NCBI RefSeq assembly: GCF_040218225.1
Contig: NZ_JAVJQO010000004.1
Location: 124,001-188,000, forward strand
Origin: Gracilimonas sp.
GTDB lineage: Bacteria > Bacteroidota > Rhodothermia > Balneolales > Balneolaceae
Direction: 5' to 3'
Length of the DNA: 64,000 nt
Part shown: piece after piece, positions 45,037-54,480 of the stretch
Position numbering within the stretch: position 1 is the stretch's first letter
Layout: the number at the start of each line of letters is the position of its first letter
Notes under the pieces: model-generated
What the model was told of the DNA's origin: nothing
Databases searched by the model: none
The model's input: the letters and a program-made list of their open reading frames with translations, nothing else
Position numbers and translations under genes: made by a program

Positions 45037-45564
45037 ATGAAGAAACTAAGCACTTTTATTTTATCCATTCTGATTACCACTGCTGCTTTTGCTCAATCCC
45101 AGTCAGCAGATGAGTATTTCCATGGAGGAGCACAGGCTTTTATTAATTCTGATGTGCAAACGGCCATCGATCAGGTTCAAACCGGGTTGAATCAATATCC
45201 AAACGATCCAAAGCTGAATGCTTTGATGCAAAAACTTCAGGAAGAGCAGGAGAAGCAGCAACAACAACAGAATCAAGATCAGCAGCAACAGAACCAGCAG
45301 AATCAGCAACAGCAGGATCAACAGCAGCAAAACCAGGAAGAGCAAGAGGAACAACAGAATCAGGAAGAGCAACAAAGTGATGGGGAAGAACAGCAGCAAC
45401 AGGACCCACAAGAAATGAATCCTGAGGATCTGAAATCACAAAAAATTAGTAAAGAAGACGCTGAGAAGATTCTGCAGGCTCTTGCTCAGAAAGAGAAAGA
45501 ACTGCTAAAAGAATTCAAGAAGAAAAAATCGGACGGAAGTGCCAAGCATGACAAAGATTGGTAA
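45037..45564 (+). CDS. Secreted Gln-rich TPR-like protein of the Bat operon
   Basis: 175 residues from ATG 45037 (a TTG at 45031 is the alternative). Signal peptide (ILSILITTAAFAQS), one TPR-like helix pair (about 25-65), then an extreme Gln/Glu low-complexity stretch (about 68-130) and a lysine-rich end. The stretch is encoded by CAG/CAA/GAG/GAA runs, which explains long frames on the other strand. It overlaps the start region of batD in sequence space (the batD ATG at 45548 lies inside its end). Probably a second BatC-type subunit; not firmly identified. Confidence 0.7.
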   Translation: MKKLSTFILSILITTAAFAQSQSADEYFHGGAQAFINSDVQTAIDQVQTGLNQYPNDPKLNALMQKLQEEQEKQQQQQNQDQQQQNQQNQQQQDQQQQNQEEQEEQQNQEEQQSDGEEQQQQDPQEMNPEDLKSQKISKEDAEKILQALAQKEKELLKEFKKKKSDGSAKHDKDW

Positions 45565-47296
45565 ACGGTATCACCTTCTATCCTTATTACTGCTTTTTGC
45601 CTTAGTTTGTTTTTCCACAAGTAAGGCTCAGGACGTAGAAGTTGATGCTTCACTCTCGGAAATCAACATTTATTCTGGTGAACAGGTTAACTTACAGGTT
45701 ACTATTTCAGGCACCAGCATGGGATCTGTTGAACAACCCGTACTCCCTGAAATTGAGGGACTTCGCTGGCTTCGCGGAAGCACTTCCCGGGGTCAAAAAT
45801 ATTCTCTGATCAATGGAAGCCCTACCGTCACCTATACTTTTGGTTATGCCCTGATTGCCCAGACACCCGGAAGTTATTCTGTTCCGTCAATACAGGTAAA
45901 TGTTAATGACGAGACTTATCAAACAACTCCCATTAATTTCAAAGTACTTGACCCTTCTTCCATAAATTCCGGAAATGCAGACCGTGCTCCAAGCATTTAT
46001 GTGCGGTTGGAGCCAAGTACCATGAATCCTGTAGTTGGGCAGCAAGTAGTTGCTGATGTAGTACTTTATTTCAAGAACGATATCGAAGTTTCTTCTTATC
46101 AACCCACCCCCGGATGGAAAGCAGAAGGTTTTTGGAAAGAAGAACTTGAGTACCCCCAACGAGCCCAAACATCTTCAACTATCGTCAACGGTATTCGATA
46201 TCAGCGGGCAAAATTGATCCAGTATGCCCTTTTCCCTACTAAGTCTGGTGAACTTACATTAAGCCCCTTTGAAATCACTGTTTCTGTACGTAAGCAACGT
46301 AACTCCGATCCTTTTGGGCTAGGGTTTGGACAAGAGCGCCTCAATGTACAATCTGTTCCTGTTACGCTTGATGTTCAAGCACTGCCGGAGGCTCAGAATG
46401 CTGAATTTATAGGTGCTGTAGGTGATTTTGAAATCAGTCGCGAAATCAGCCCAAAAAATGCTCTTGTAGGAGAGACCATAGAGATAACCACGCGTGTAAA
46501 CGGAACCGGTAATGTGCCTTTGGTAAATAAACCCGAATACTCATTCCCGGAGGAACTGGAAAAGTATAATCCTCAGGAAGGATCTGCCATTGATCGCAAA
46601 AACCGACAGATTTCAGGTACCCGCACATTCACTGATATAATCATTGCCCGAAACGAAGGCACTTACACCATACCCGCCGTTCGAATTGCTCACTTCAATC
46701 CGAATTCTAATCGCTATGAGATAACCCGGTTGCCAGATTTAACTTTTACAGCCAAGCGAGATCCAAATTCTACTGTGGTTAGCCAAAATGATTTGCGCCT
46801 CGATGTGCAACCTATAACAGGATTAGCTCAATGGACCTCATATTCTGCAGCTCCCCTTTACCAGAGAGGCTGGGTTTGGATGCTCATACTTTTTCCTGTT
46901 TTCCTTACAGCTGCTGTATTTGGATATAAGCAATATAATGACCGAATGAACACAGACTCTGCTTTTGCAAGATCCCGAACCGCTTCGGATAAAGCTGCAG
47001 GCACATTAGCTGAGGCTGAAAGCACTACAGACATCAAACAAGGTTATCACCTGATAGAAAAAGCATTGGTTCAGTTTATTACCGACAAGCTCAACCTGCC
47101 TCCTGCTGGCCTTTCACACAAAGATATTATCCATGAAGTGGAACAAACGGCTGGTTCAGAAAACATAACGGAGCTTAAGCGTTTGCTCACTAAATGTGAA
47201 ACCATTGCCTATGCTCCAAATGCTACTCAGGAAACCCTGGATTCTGATATTCAGAAAACAAAAGCGTTAATCAAAAAGATAGGCAAACTTGTATGA
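45548..47296 (+). CDS. batD: BatD family protein
   Basis: About 582 residues from ATG 45548; a GTG at 45539 would add three. Signal peptide (LLLLFALVCFSTSKAQ), a large beta-rich extracytoplasmic part with repeated immunoglobulin-like units (VNLQVTISGTSMGSVEQP, VGQQVVADVVLYFKN), one membrane helix at about 435-455 (GWVWMLILFPVFLTAAVFGY) and a cytoplasmic tail. This matches BatD/oxygen-tolerance family proteins. It should sit in the inner membrane with a periplasmic domain. The end overlaps batE by ATGA. Confidence 0.88.
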   Translation: MTKIGKRYHLLSLLLLFALVCFSTSKAQDVEVDASLSEINIYSGEQVNLQVTISGTSMGSVEQPVLPEIEGLRWLRGSTSRGQKYSLINGSPTVTYTFGYALIAQTPGSYSVPSIQVNVNDETYQTTPINFKVLDPSSINSGNADRAPSIYVRLEPSTMNPVVGQQVVADVVLYFKNDIEVSSYQPTPGWKAEGFWKEELEYPQRAQTSSTIVNGIRYQRAKLIQYALFPTKSGELTLSPFEITVSVRKQRNSDPFGLGFGQERLNVQSVPVTLDVQALPEAQNAEFIGAVGDFEISREISPKNALVGETIEITTRVNGTGNVPLVNKPEYSFPEELEKYNPQEGSAIDRKNRQISGTRTFTDIIIARNEGTYTIPAVRIAHFNPNSNRYEITRLPDLTFTAKRDPNSTVVSQNDLRLDVQPITGLAQWTSYSAAPLYQRGWVWMLILFPVFLTAAVFGYKQYNDRMNTDSAFARSRTASDKAAGTLAEAESTTDIKQGYHLIEKALVQFITDKLNLPPAGLSHKDIIHEVEQTAGSENITELKRLLTKCETIAYAPNATQETLDSDIQKTKALIKKIGKLV

Positions 47297-48060
47297 AACA
47301 GATTCTAATCTGCCTCATCTGCTTTCTATTTTCGGTCACACCTTCTATTGCTCAGCAATCTGCCCAGGCAACGTTTGATGAAGCTAATACACTTTTTAAA
47401 AATGGAGAGCTAACAGAAGCCCTGAACCTTTATCGATCTATAGAACAAACCGGCAAAATATCGGGTGCACTTTACCTGAACATGGGCATAACCGCTGTAC
47501 AGCTCGATTCTCTTGGGCTCGCCAAATACTATTTCCTGAAGGCTGCTGATTTCAAAACAACTTTGTCTCGTGCCCAAACTGCCCTCGATTATGTGAACAG
47601 CCAGTTCAGCAGACAATCAGCGATGTTACCTAAACTCCCCTGGGATCGGGCCATCCAATGGATTAACGATGTACTTACAGCTTCTGGCTTATTCCTTATT
47701 GGATTTATAATCACTACAGTTGGGTTGGTTTTGTTATATCTCTCATGGTTTAATAAACTCAGTATTAAGAAGATATCCAGCTATACCATAGCTTTGGTAA
47801 TAACAGGTTCTTCGCTAGCTATCCTGGCTTTTTATGCCGATTACGTTGATCAACGCTACGATACTGCAGTTCTGATTACCAATTCACAGCGAGTGGTTCA
47901 ATCACCAAAACCAGACGCTACCCTGGAAAGTATTGCTTACGAAGGATATGATCTGACCGTCGATCACTGGAAAAGCGAAGAACAACCTGACTGGCTTTAT
48001 GTACGGCTCGGCAATGGCCAATATGGATGGATACAGAATAAAGGAGTAAAAATATTATAA
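47293..48060 (+). CDS. batE: BatE-like TPR protein with SH3 domain
   Basis: 255 residues. Signal peptide (FSVTPSIAQQS), TPR region (about 25-110), a membrane helix pair (about 133-155 and 163-182) and a C-terminal SH3-like domain (about 195-255: YDLTVDHWKSEEQPDWLYVRLGNG, split here, and GQYGWIQNKGVKIL). BatE proteins combine TPRs with an SH3 domain. ATGA overlap with batD shows coupled translation. Last gene of the unit. Confidence 0.85.
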   Translation: MKQILICLICFLFSVTPSIAQQSAQATFDEANTLFKNGELTEALNLYRSIEQTGKISGALYLNMGITAVQLDSLGLAKYYFLKAADFKTTLSRAQTALDYVNSQFSRQSAMLPKLPWDRAIQWINDVLTASGLFLIGFIITTVGLVLLYLSWFNKLSIKKISSYTIALVITGSSLAILAFYADYVDQRYDTAVLITNSQRVVQSPKPDATLESIAYEGYDLTVDHWKSEEQPDWLYVRLGNGQYGWIQNKGVKIL

Positions 48061-48157
48061 GCCGGTAATCCTCACAGAAGTTTATTAAAAGCTTAGTTAT
48101 TTTCAGAAATAAAGGCTCCTTAACCACAGCCAAACTTTAAAATAATTCCCTTTATTA

Positions 48158-49531
48158 ATGAGCACTATTCAAGAGTATATTGATCAGAACAAAGACAAAT
48201 TTGTTGAAGAGCTATTTGATTTGCTACGAATCCCAAGTATCAGCACCGATTCCAGCAAGAAAGAGGAAATTAAAAAAGCAGCCGGGTTTTTAGTCAGTCA
48301 GCTCAATAACCTGAAATTTGATACGGTTAAGACCTATGAGACTCCGGGTAACCCGATTGTTTATGCCGAACACTGTCCTCATGATGACCGGCCTACTGTG
48401 TTGATTTATGGCCATTATGATGTTCAGCCTTCCGACCCTGATGAACTTTGGGATACTCCTCCTTTTGAGCCCACCGTTAAAAATGGCCTGATTTATGCCC
48501 GCGGAGCCAGTGATGATAAAGGGCAGGCATTTACACATATCAAAGCGGTAGAATCTTTTGTAAAAACCGGACAGGAAATCCCTGTAAATGTGAAGTTTAT
48601 TTTAGAAGGCGAGGAAGAAATCGGTTCTCCAAATCTGGTTCCCTTTCTGGAAGAACACCAGGACTTGCTGGCTTGCGACATGGTCCTTATTTCAGACACA
48701 GCCATGTTTGGAGAAGATCAGCCTTCCATTACATACGGGCTGCGTGGATTAGCTTATATGGAAATTGAAGTGGTTGGACCAAATCGCGACCTTCATTCCG
48801 GTGTATATGGCGGAGCTGTAGAAAACCCGGTTAATGTTTTGTGTGAAATTATAGCCAAACTGAAAGATGAAGATGGCGTGATTCAGATTCCGGGATTTTA
48901 TGATGATGTGATTCCTCTGACGGAAGCTGACCGTGAAGCTTTTGCCCAACTTCCCTTTGATGAGGAAGAATATAAAAAGACACTGGATGTAAAAGCTCTT
49001 CACGGCGAAAAAGGATACACAACTCTTGAAAGAGCTTCTGCCCGCCCAACACTGGATGTAAATGGTATTTGGGGAGGCTACACTAAAGAAGGTGCCAAAA
49101 CGGTTCTGCCATCTAAAGCCAATGCAAAAGTGAGTATGCGTTTGGTGCCTGATCAAAACCCAAATAAGATTGCTCAACTTTTCAAAAAGCATGTTGAGTC
49201 GCTTGCTCCTGATACCGTAAAAGTAACGGTAAATGAGCATCACGGCGGACACGCTTCCGTAACCGATCTCGATTTCTATGGCCTCAAAGCTGGAGCGCAG
49301 GCTTTTGAAGATGTGTACCAGAAAGAAGCATTGTTTTCACGAGAAGGCGGCTCAATCCCGATAGTGGCTGACTTCAAACGTGTGCTGGGTGTTGAATCTA
49401 TCCTGATGGGATTTGGACTTACCAGCAATGCCATTCACTCACCAAATGAAAATTTCTCTTTGAAAGATTTTCACAGAGGGATTAAAACTTCAGCCAGATT
49501 TTTAGAATTGCTGCCTGATTACGCTTCGTAA
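48158..49531 (+). CDS. M20-family dipeptidase
   Basis: 457 residues, the DUF/M20 dipeptidase length. Metal-ligand segments are all visible: LIYGHYDVQPSDPDELWD, ARGASDDKGQAF, LEGEEEIGSPNL, SDTAMFG, and the C-terminal LTSNAIHSPNENFSLKDF histidine. It is a two-zinc exopeptidase that splits dipeptides, cytosolic (no signal peptide). Family members vary in substrate from carnosine-like to general dipeptides, so the substrate is not given. Single gene, bounded by a repeat-like element downstream. Confidence 0.93.
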   Translation: MSTIQEYIDQNKDKFVEELFDLLRIPSISTDSSKKEEIKKAAGFLVSQLNNLKFDTVKTYETPGNPIVYAEHCPHDDRPTVLIYGHYDVQPSDPDELWDTPPFEPTVKNGLIYARGASDDKGQAFTHIKAVESFVKTGQEIPVNVKFILEGEEEIGSPNLVPFLEEHQDLLACDMVLISDTAMFGEDQPSITYGLRGLAYMEIEVVGPNRDLHSGVYGGAVENPVNVLCEIIAKLKDEDGVIQIPGFYDDVIPLTEADREAFAQLPFDEEEYKKTLDVKALHGEKGYTTLERASARPTLDVNGIWGGYTKEGAKTVLPSKANAKVSMRLVPDQNPNKIAQLFKKHVESLAPDTVKVTVNEHHGGHASVTDLDFYGLKAGAQAFEDVYQKEALFSREGGSIPIVADFKRVLGVESILMGFGLTSNAIHSPNENFSLKDFHRGIKTSARFLELLPDYAS

Positions 49532-49564
49532 ATAAGAAGTTCTTGGTAGCATTTATATTCTCAA

Positions 49565-49660
49565 TGGAACGCGGATAACATGGATATAATGGATTAAGGT
49601 AATCAATCACTTTATATCTGTGATTATCTGACCTATCCCTATCATCCGTGTTCTATTCCA
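49565..49660. repeat. Interspersed repeat-like element with inverted ends
   Basis: TGGAACGCGGATAACATGGAT (split) at 49565 and ATCATCCGTGTTCTATTCCA ending 49660 are imperfect inverted repeats, and AATCAC (49605) / GTGATT (49620) forms an inner stem. The GGAACGCGGAT ... ATCCGTGTTC pattern is seen in dispersed repeats in other bacterial genomes. No gene inside. Confidence 0.5.
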
Positions 49661-49707
49661 ATTTCTTTTTAGGTAAAGAAGAGTTGGCGAACCGCCATTT
49701 TTATGTC

Positions 49708-51192
49708 CTAAATATCCGTATCTAATACGATGGGGCGGCCTTGCTCGAAATTATAAAGGGTGAGACGTCGGAGATTGTAGTAACCTGTCCAGTAGTTTCT
49801 AAGCGCCTGAATATAGCTTCTTCGGGCGCTGTCTTTTTCATTTTGGGCAATGAATAGATTCGTCACATCAATCTTGCCAATCAGGTATCGATTTTTGGCT
49901 ACTTCATAACGCCGGTCAGCAATTACATCCGAAGTCTCTGCCAATTCTACCTGACTGCGAAGCTGAGAAAATTCACGGACGGTACTGCGAACACTCAAAT
50001 CAAACTGTAGCTTTTGGTAGGCAATAGTGTTGGCCGTAGCAGCTTGCTGATTTCGGGCAGCCTGGATTTCAGCCGTATTTTTACCCCAGTTAAAAATAGG
50101 TATCTGAAAACCTACCGTAAAAAATTGCCTGTTTTGCGGATCGCTATATACATCTGCAAAATCCTCGGCTGTTTGGTTCAAACCATAGCTTGCCTGAATA
50201 GTTGCCGAAAACCCGGCTTCTTTACGGGCCTGATCATATGCTTGATTGGCCTGAATTTCACTTAACTCGAACTCCAGCGAGGTACTGTTATTTTCTCGAG
50301 CCAGTTCAAGAGCTTTATCCACATCGATATTAAGAATTGGAGCATCGTCAGGAATAATGACTTCTACTTCAGTTTCATCCGGAATCCCTAACAAGGCCTT
50401 GAAATTTTCTTCCGCCCGCTGAAAGTTCAGGTTTGCAGTTGTAAGAGAGGTTTCTGCATTTCGAAGGGCAAGCTCACTTTGAAGAAGGTCGTTTTCTGCG
50501 ATACTGCCCACCTGGTAACGACCTTGTGAAATATTATAAATGGAATCATTTACGGTTACATTGAACTCCGCTACTTCCACGTTTATCTTGGCCAGCAGAA
50601 AATCAAAAAAGCTCTGGGTTACGTTAAAAGCCAGGTCTTCCATGTCTTCCACGTACTGCTTTTGCGCTATCTGATAACGCAATGGCTCAATCTTATTCCT
50701 CCATTTCAAGCTATTAAACTGGAACAAAGGCTGGAAGTATGTAGCCACGAGTGGCGTACTTTGCCAGCGATAAATATTATCGCCATTAAGTCCCCCATCA
50801 AAAAGAATAAGACGATTGATACCACTTGAGAGAGATAACCGTCCCCCTGTAGGCATTATACTTTGATTAATCGACAGGTTTACCGACGACTGCGACTGAC
50901 TTTCTTCCTGATAGGTTGTTGAACCGTCGTCCAAACGGTTTGCTGTAATTGCCCTGCTATAGCTGGGAATATCACCATCCAGATCAAGGCTTGGAAGTAA
51001 ATCAGCCCGGAATGATTTATACCGCCATTTTGCTGATACTAATTCAAAATTTGCAGCCCTGGCAAGCGGACTGTTTTGCTTGGCTATTTGAATGCTTTGT
51101 TCGAGGGTAAGCGTTTGCTGAGTTTGTGCTTTCAAGTTCAGAGAACTCAAAGCAAAAGCAATAATCAGAAAACAAAAAAAACGTTTATTCAT
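49708..51192 (-). CDS. TolC-family outer-membrane efflux protein
   Basis: 494 residues from ATG 51192 (signal peptide FFCFLIIAFALSSLNLKAQT starts here; a more upstream start would be inside the permease). Two outer-membrane-efflux repeats (about 25-230 and 285-480), with long Gln/Arg-rich amphipathic helices. Last of a three-gene minus-strand set with MacB-type permease and adaptor; the start overlaps the permease stop by 8 bases, so the pair is co-translated. Confidence 0.92.
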   Translation of the reverse strand: MNKRFFCFLIIAFALSSLNLKAQTQQTLTLEQSIQIAKQNSPLARAANFELVSAKWRYKSFRADLLPSLDLDGDIPSYSRAITANRLDDGSTTYQEESQSQSSVNLSINQSIMPTGGRLSLSSGINRLILFDGGLNGDNIYRWQSTPLVATYFQPLFQFNSLKWRNKIEPLRYQIAQKQYVEDMEDLAFNVTQSFFDFLLAKINVEVAEFNVTVNDSIYNISQGRYQVGSIAENDLLQSELALRNAETSLTTANLNFQRAEENFKALLGIPDETEVEVIIPDDAPILNIDVDKALELARENNSTSLEFELSEIQANQAYDQARKEAGFSATIQASYGLNQTAEDFADVYSDPQNRQFFTVGFQIPIFNWGKNTAEIQAARNQQAATANTIAYQKLQFDLSVRSTVREFSQLRSQVELAETSDVIADRRYEVAKNRYLIGKIDVTNLFIAQNEKDSARRSYIQALRNYWTGYYNLRRLTLYNFEQGRPIVLDTDI

Positions 51193-52555
51193 GTCGTAAT
51201 GCGTGTACAGGGTCGTGTTGAGCGGCACGTTTGGCTGGGTAGTATCCGAATACTACACCAATGACAAGCGCTACACCGAATGAGATGAAAATGGAAATCG
51301 GGGTTACAATGGTCGCAATGTCTGCAGTAGCTTCGATGGCATAACTGAAAGCCATCCCTAAAATTATCCCAATAAAACCACCGGTAATACTAATGGTCAG
51401 TGCTTCGGTCAAAAACTGAAGCTCGATATCTTTTTTCTGAGCTCCCACGGCCATCCGCACTCCAATTTCGCGGTACCGTTCTACTACTGAGGCCAGCATA
51501 ATATTCATAATACCAATTCCACCAACAATCAGTGAAATAGAAGCAATGGAGGAGAGCACGATGTTAAAAATTCGCTTGGTTCGTTGTTCCTGCTGCAGCA
51601 ATTGCTCGGGTACGATAATCTCGAAATCAACTACATCATTATGGCGGCGTTGCAGCATTCGGGAAACAACATCAGCAATGGTAGCACTATACTTGGTGTC
51701 TGATACTTTTACAATGAGTTTATCCAGCTGGTTGTAATTCCCGTCTCCAGAGTTATTGTTACCCCCACCTGAACTGCTGATCATGGCTCCACCCATAAAT
51801 ACAATTGAGCGACTGCCACTTCCCTGCAAATCTTTACCCGTCAAAACTGCACGATTTTTAAATCTTAACAGCACGGTAGTTGCCGGTGAATAAATATCCA
51901 GATTGAAATTTCGGATGCCAAGATTCTCAATATTTTCTGTAGAAACTTCTTTCTTTTCGATTACCCCAATCACGGTAAGCCACAAATGTCCCACTTTTAT
52001 TTTCTTACCAATCGGGCTCTCACCCGCAAAAAATCGGGTCTTTACGTCATATCCAATCACACACACAGGGTCTGCATTTTGAATTTGCAGATCGCTGAAA
52101 TTACTTCCCTCTACAATGCCCAGATTTGAAATATCAAAATAGTCCTTATTTACCCCGATTAGTTTCCCGGTTCTGATACGAGCATCACGGATAAAAGAAG
52201 TTTCATACATAATCTCAGGGCTCAATTTTTCAACCTGAGGCACCAACCTTTTGATACTTTCCAGATCTTCAAGGTTCAAACCCGGAGAGAATTTTTTCTT
52301 TTCCTGTTTTGCTGCATTTTCATCTCCAACATTACCTTCCCGCTGCTCTACAACCGGTTGTACAATTACGTTATTGGTTCCCAAAAGCTCCATCTGCTGA
52401 AGCACTTCCTGTTGAGCACCCGTTCCTATAGCTAGCATGGCAATTACTGAAGAAACCCCAAAAATGATCCCCAAAGAGGTTAAAAAGGCGCGCAGCTTAT
52501 TTCGCTGAATAGCTTCAAGAGCGATGTCAAAGTTGTAGAGTATTTTCTGCAGCAC
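51185..52555 (-). CDS. MacB-type ABC transporter permease
   Basis: 456 residues, GTG start. One membrane helix at the start (ALEAIQRNKLRAFLTSLGIIF), a large periplasmic MacB_PCD domain, then three helices of the FtsX domain (about 325-445) with VGGIGIMNIMLASVVERYREIGVRMA. It lacks the N-terminal ATPase that full MacB carries, and no ATPase gene is next to it, so it must use one encoded elsewhere. Functions in type I mechanotransmission efflux of peptides, lipids or antibiotics. Gene order adaptor-permease-TolC. Confidence 0.91.
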   Translation of the reverse strand: MLQKILYNFDIALEAIQRNKLRAFLTSLGIIFGVSSVIAMLAIGTGAQQEVLQQMELLGTNNVIVQPVVEQREGNVGDENAAKQEKKKFSPGLNLEDLESIKRLVPQVEKLSPEIMYETSFIRDARIRTGKLIGVNKDYFDISNLGIVEGSNFSDLQIQNADPVCVIGYDVKTRFFAGESPIGKKIKVGHLWLTVIGVIEKKEVSTENIENLGIRNFNLDIYSPATTVLLRFKNRAVLTGKDLQGSGSRSIVFMGGAMISSSGGGNNNSGDGNYNQLDKLIVKVSDTKYSATIADVVSRMLQRRHNDVVDFEIIVPEQLLQQEQRTKRIFNIVLSSIASISLIVGGIGIMNIMLASVVERYREIGVRMAVGAQKKDIELQFLTEALTISITGGFIGIILGMAFSYAIEATADIATIVTPISIFISFGVALVIGVVFGYYPAKRAAQHDPVHALRHE

Positions 52556-52566
52556 TAAATCAGCCT

Positions 52567-53826
52567 TTAGTTTGATGTAATTTCTTCTTCCAGATAGAGT
52601 CGCTCAATGTCTGCCGTATCTTGTGGCACAGACAAATAAATCACATCATCCATGGAAAGTCCGCGATGAACAATTACTTCGTTTTCATTCATCAGGCCAA
52701 GATCAACTTCTTGCATAACCGGATATAATCCATCTTTCTTAAATACAAAGCTGGTTGAATCCTTAACATGAATTGTTTCCAATGGGATAAACATTGCTTC
52801 CGGAACACGGTTTACAATTACACGATTACTGGTAGTCATAGCCGGGCGAAGCACACTGTCTGTTTCTGCTATCTCAACAATCACTTCATATACTTTGGAA
52901 TCAGAATTAGGACGTTGCTCACCAATATTCGCTACACTGGTCACCTTTCCAACCAGGTTTTTATTAGGAATAGCATCCAGTCCAATTTCCACATTTTGAT
53001 CTTTCACTATTTTCTGAACATCTACTTCATTCACATAAGTGATAGATTCCATCACCGAAAAATCGGGCAATTCAGCAACTGTAGGATTCCATGCACTGAT
53101 GTCGGTGCCCTCCGTAACTTTACTCCCATCATAATTTCGTTTGTAGATTACCATCCCCTGAGCCGGAGCTTTAACCGTAAACTGCTGAAGTAATGTTCTG
53201 ATTTTATTTACTTCGTTTTGCTCTTCCTGGAAATCTGCCTCCACTTCACTCATCTGAGCTTCCGCTTGCTTTACTTTGGTAACATAGTTCTTCTTTTCTT
53301 GTGCCAGTTGGCGACGAGCTTTATCCAAATCTATTTCCGCCTGACGTTGCACGGCCGGAGATTCATACTTAGACTGATCAACAGCAATTTGTCTCTCTTC
53401 CAGCGCATACTCGAGATTGATCAGATTATCACGCGCCTGCGAAAGGGTAAGCGTACTGTCTAAGGAAACCTGAGTAACCTGAGACTGAGCCTGTTGAAGC
53501 TCCAGCATGGCATCCTGTAGTCGCCCGGTAATCTCTGATCGATCCAATTCCGCCACAAAATCACCTTCCTTAACAATGGTGCCTTCCGGTATTAGCCGCT
53601 GAATCTTTAGATTAAATAACCGAATTTCACGAACTCCCTGAGGTCCGCGAATTTCCACCGATTGCTTAGCGCGTAATTCCCCGGTGGTTGTTACATCAAC
53701 AACAAATTCTCCTTTTTTGGGGGTCGTTGTCAGCTCAACAGTTTCTGCTGACTCACCTCCAAATACAAACCAGGCTATCAGTGAAAACCCAATAATAATA
53801 GCTGGAATTAAATACTTTTTCTTCAT
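52567..53826 (-). CDS. HlyD/MacA-type periplasmic adaptor
   Basis: 419 residues. One N-terminal helix (LIPAIIIGFSLIAWFVF) anchors it, then lipoyl-type halves around an alpha-helical hairpin (about 105-220) rich in Gln, Ala and Glu (LQQAQSQVTQ, DKARRQLAQEKKNYVT), and beta-barrel and proximal domains. It links the inner-membrane permease to TolC, and the permease gene starts 11 bases downstream. First gene of the set; promoter region 53827-54044 separates it from panD. Confidence 0.9.
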   Translation of the reverse strand: MKKKYLIPAIIIGFSLIAWFVFGGESAETVELTTTPKKGEFVVDVTTTGELRAKQSVEIRGPQGVREIRLFNLKIQRLIPEGTIVKEGDFVAELDRSEITGRLQDAMLELQQAQSQVTQVSLDSTLTLSQARDNLINLEYALEERQIAVDQSKYESPAVQRQAEIDLDKARRQLAQEKKNYVTKVKQAEAQMSEVEADFQEEQNEVNKIRTLLQQFTVKAPAQGMVIYKRNYDGSKVTEGTDISAWNPTVAELPDFSVMESITYVNEVDVQKIVKDQNVEIGLDAIPNKNLVGKVTSVANIGEQRPNSDSKVYEVIVEIAETDSVLRPAMTTSNRVIVNRVPEAMFIPLETIHVKDSTSFVFKKDGLYPVMQEVDLGLMNENEVIVHRGLSMDDVIYLSVPQDTADIERLYLEEEITSN

Positions 53827-54044
53827 GTGATAACTAAATTAGAAATGAGCAGAAATATACCCTTTTTACATATTGACGAATATACTATATAAATAGTTTT
53901 ACAAGTACGCTAATGTATTGATTTTATTATCCTATTTCCCAGACCAATCCCGTAAAACCTCTTTTTTTATTTCAAATAGCCTTTATAGGTAAGCTAAGGC
54001 TTTAATTTTGACGACTCTCTCTTGCAAGAAAGAGAAACAAGCAG

Positions 54045-54470
54045 CTATTCTTCTACTAAAGTATTATCAACCAAACCCGTTTCAAGATCATAACTTTTGC
54101 CTGGTTGAGTATTATCCAGAATTTCTTTTGGATCATTATTCTCATCCACAATCACTACACGAGGCTTATGATCTTTTGCTTCCTCGGGGGTCATCTCAGC
54201 ATAACTAATTACAATAATTCGATCCCCAACTTGTGTTAGCCTGGCTGCTGCACCATTCAGACAACAAACCCGGCTTCCTCTCTCTCCTGGAATGGTATAT
54301 GTCTCTAGCCGGGAGCCATTCGTTATATTTAGCACCTGTACCTTTTCGTAGGGCAGAAGGTTAGCCGCATCCAGCAAATCCTGGTCAATGGTGATGCTTC
54401 CTTCATACATCAGGTTAGCTTCTGTTACTGCCATTTGGTGCAGTTTCGATTTAAACATCGTGATTTTCAT
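54045..54470 (-). CDS. panD: Aspartate 1-decarboxylase precursor
   Basis: 141 residues. It makes beta-alanine from aspartate for pantothenate. The proenzyme self-cleavage site is visible as Gly24-Ser25 in YEGSITID, where Ser25 becomes the pyruvoyl group. Lys9, Tyr58-type motifs and GAAARL (about 72) are present. Starts right after panC (10 bases), so the two form one operon on the minus strand. A C-terminal extension of about 20 residues is beyond the common length. Confidence 0.95.
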   Translation of the reverse strand: MKITMFKSKLHQMAVTEANLMYEGSITIDQDLLDAANLLPYEKVQVLNITNGSRLETYTIPGERGSRVCCLNGAAARLTQVGDRIIVISYAEMTPEEAKDHKPRVVIVDENNDPKEILDNTQPGKSYDLETGLVDNTLVEE

Positions 54471-54480
54471 CGTACTTCGC

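Noticed and set aside
45103..45439. Two long minus-strand frames opposite the Gln-rich protein
   Set aside because: Made of Leu- or Val-rich mirror of CAG/CAA runs; low-complexity artefact.
48749..49252. 167-codon minus-strand frame opposite the dipeptidase
   Set aside because: Antisense to conserved zinc-ligand codons of an M20 gene; composition not protein-like.
52768..53193. 141-codon plus-strand frame opposite the adaptor gene
   Set aside because: Antisense to a clear HlyD-type gene, His/Tyr/Phe-rich, no start signal.
53990..54040. Terminator after panD
   Set aside because: AGCCTT/AAGGCT and CTCTCTT/AAGAGA short stems are present, but no T run follows on the minus strand.
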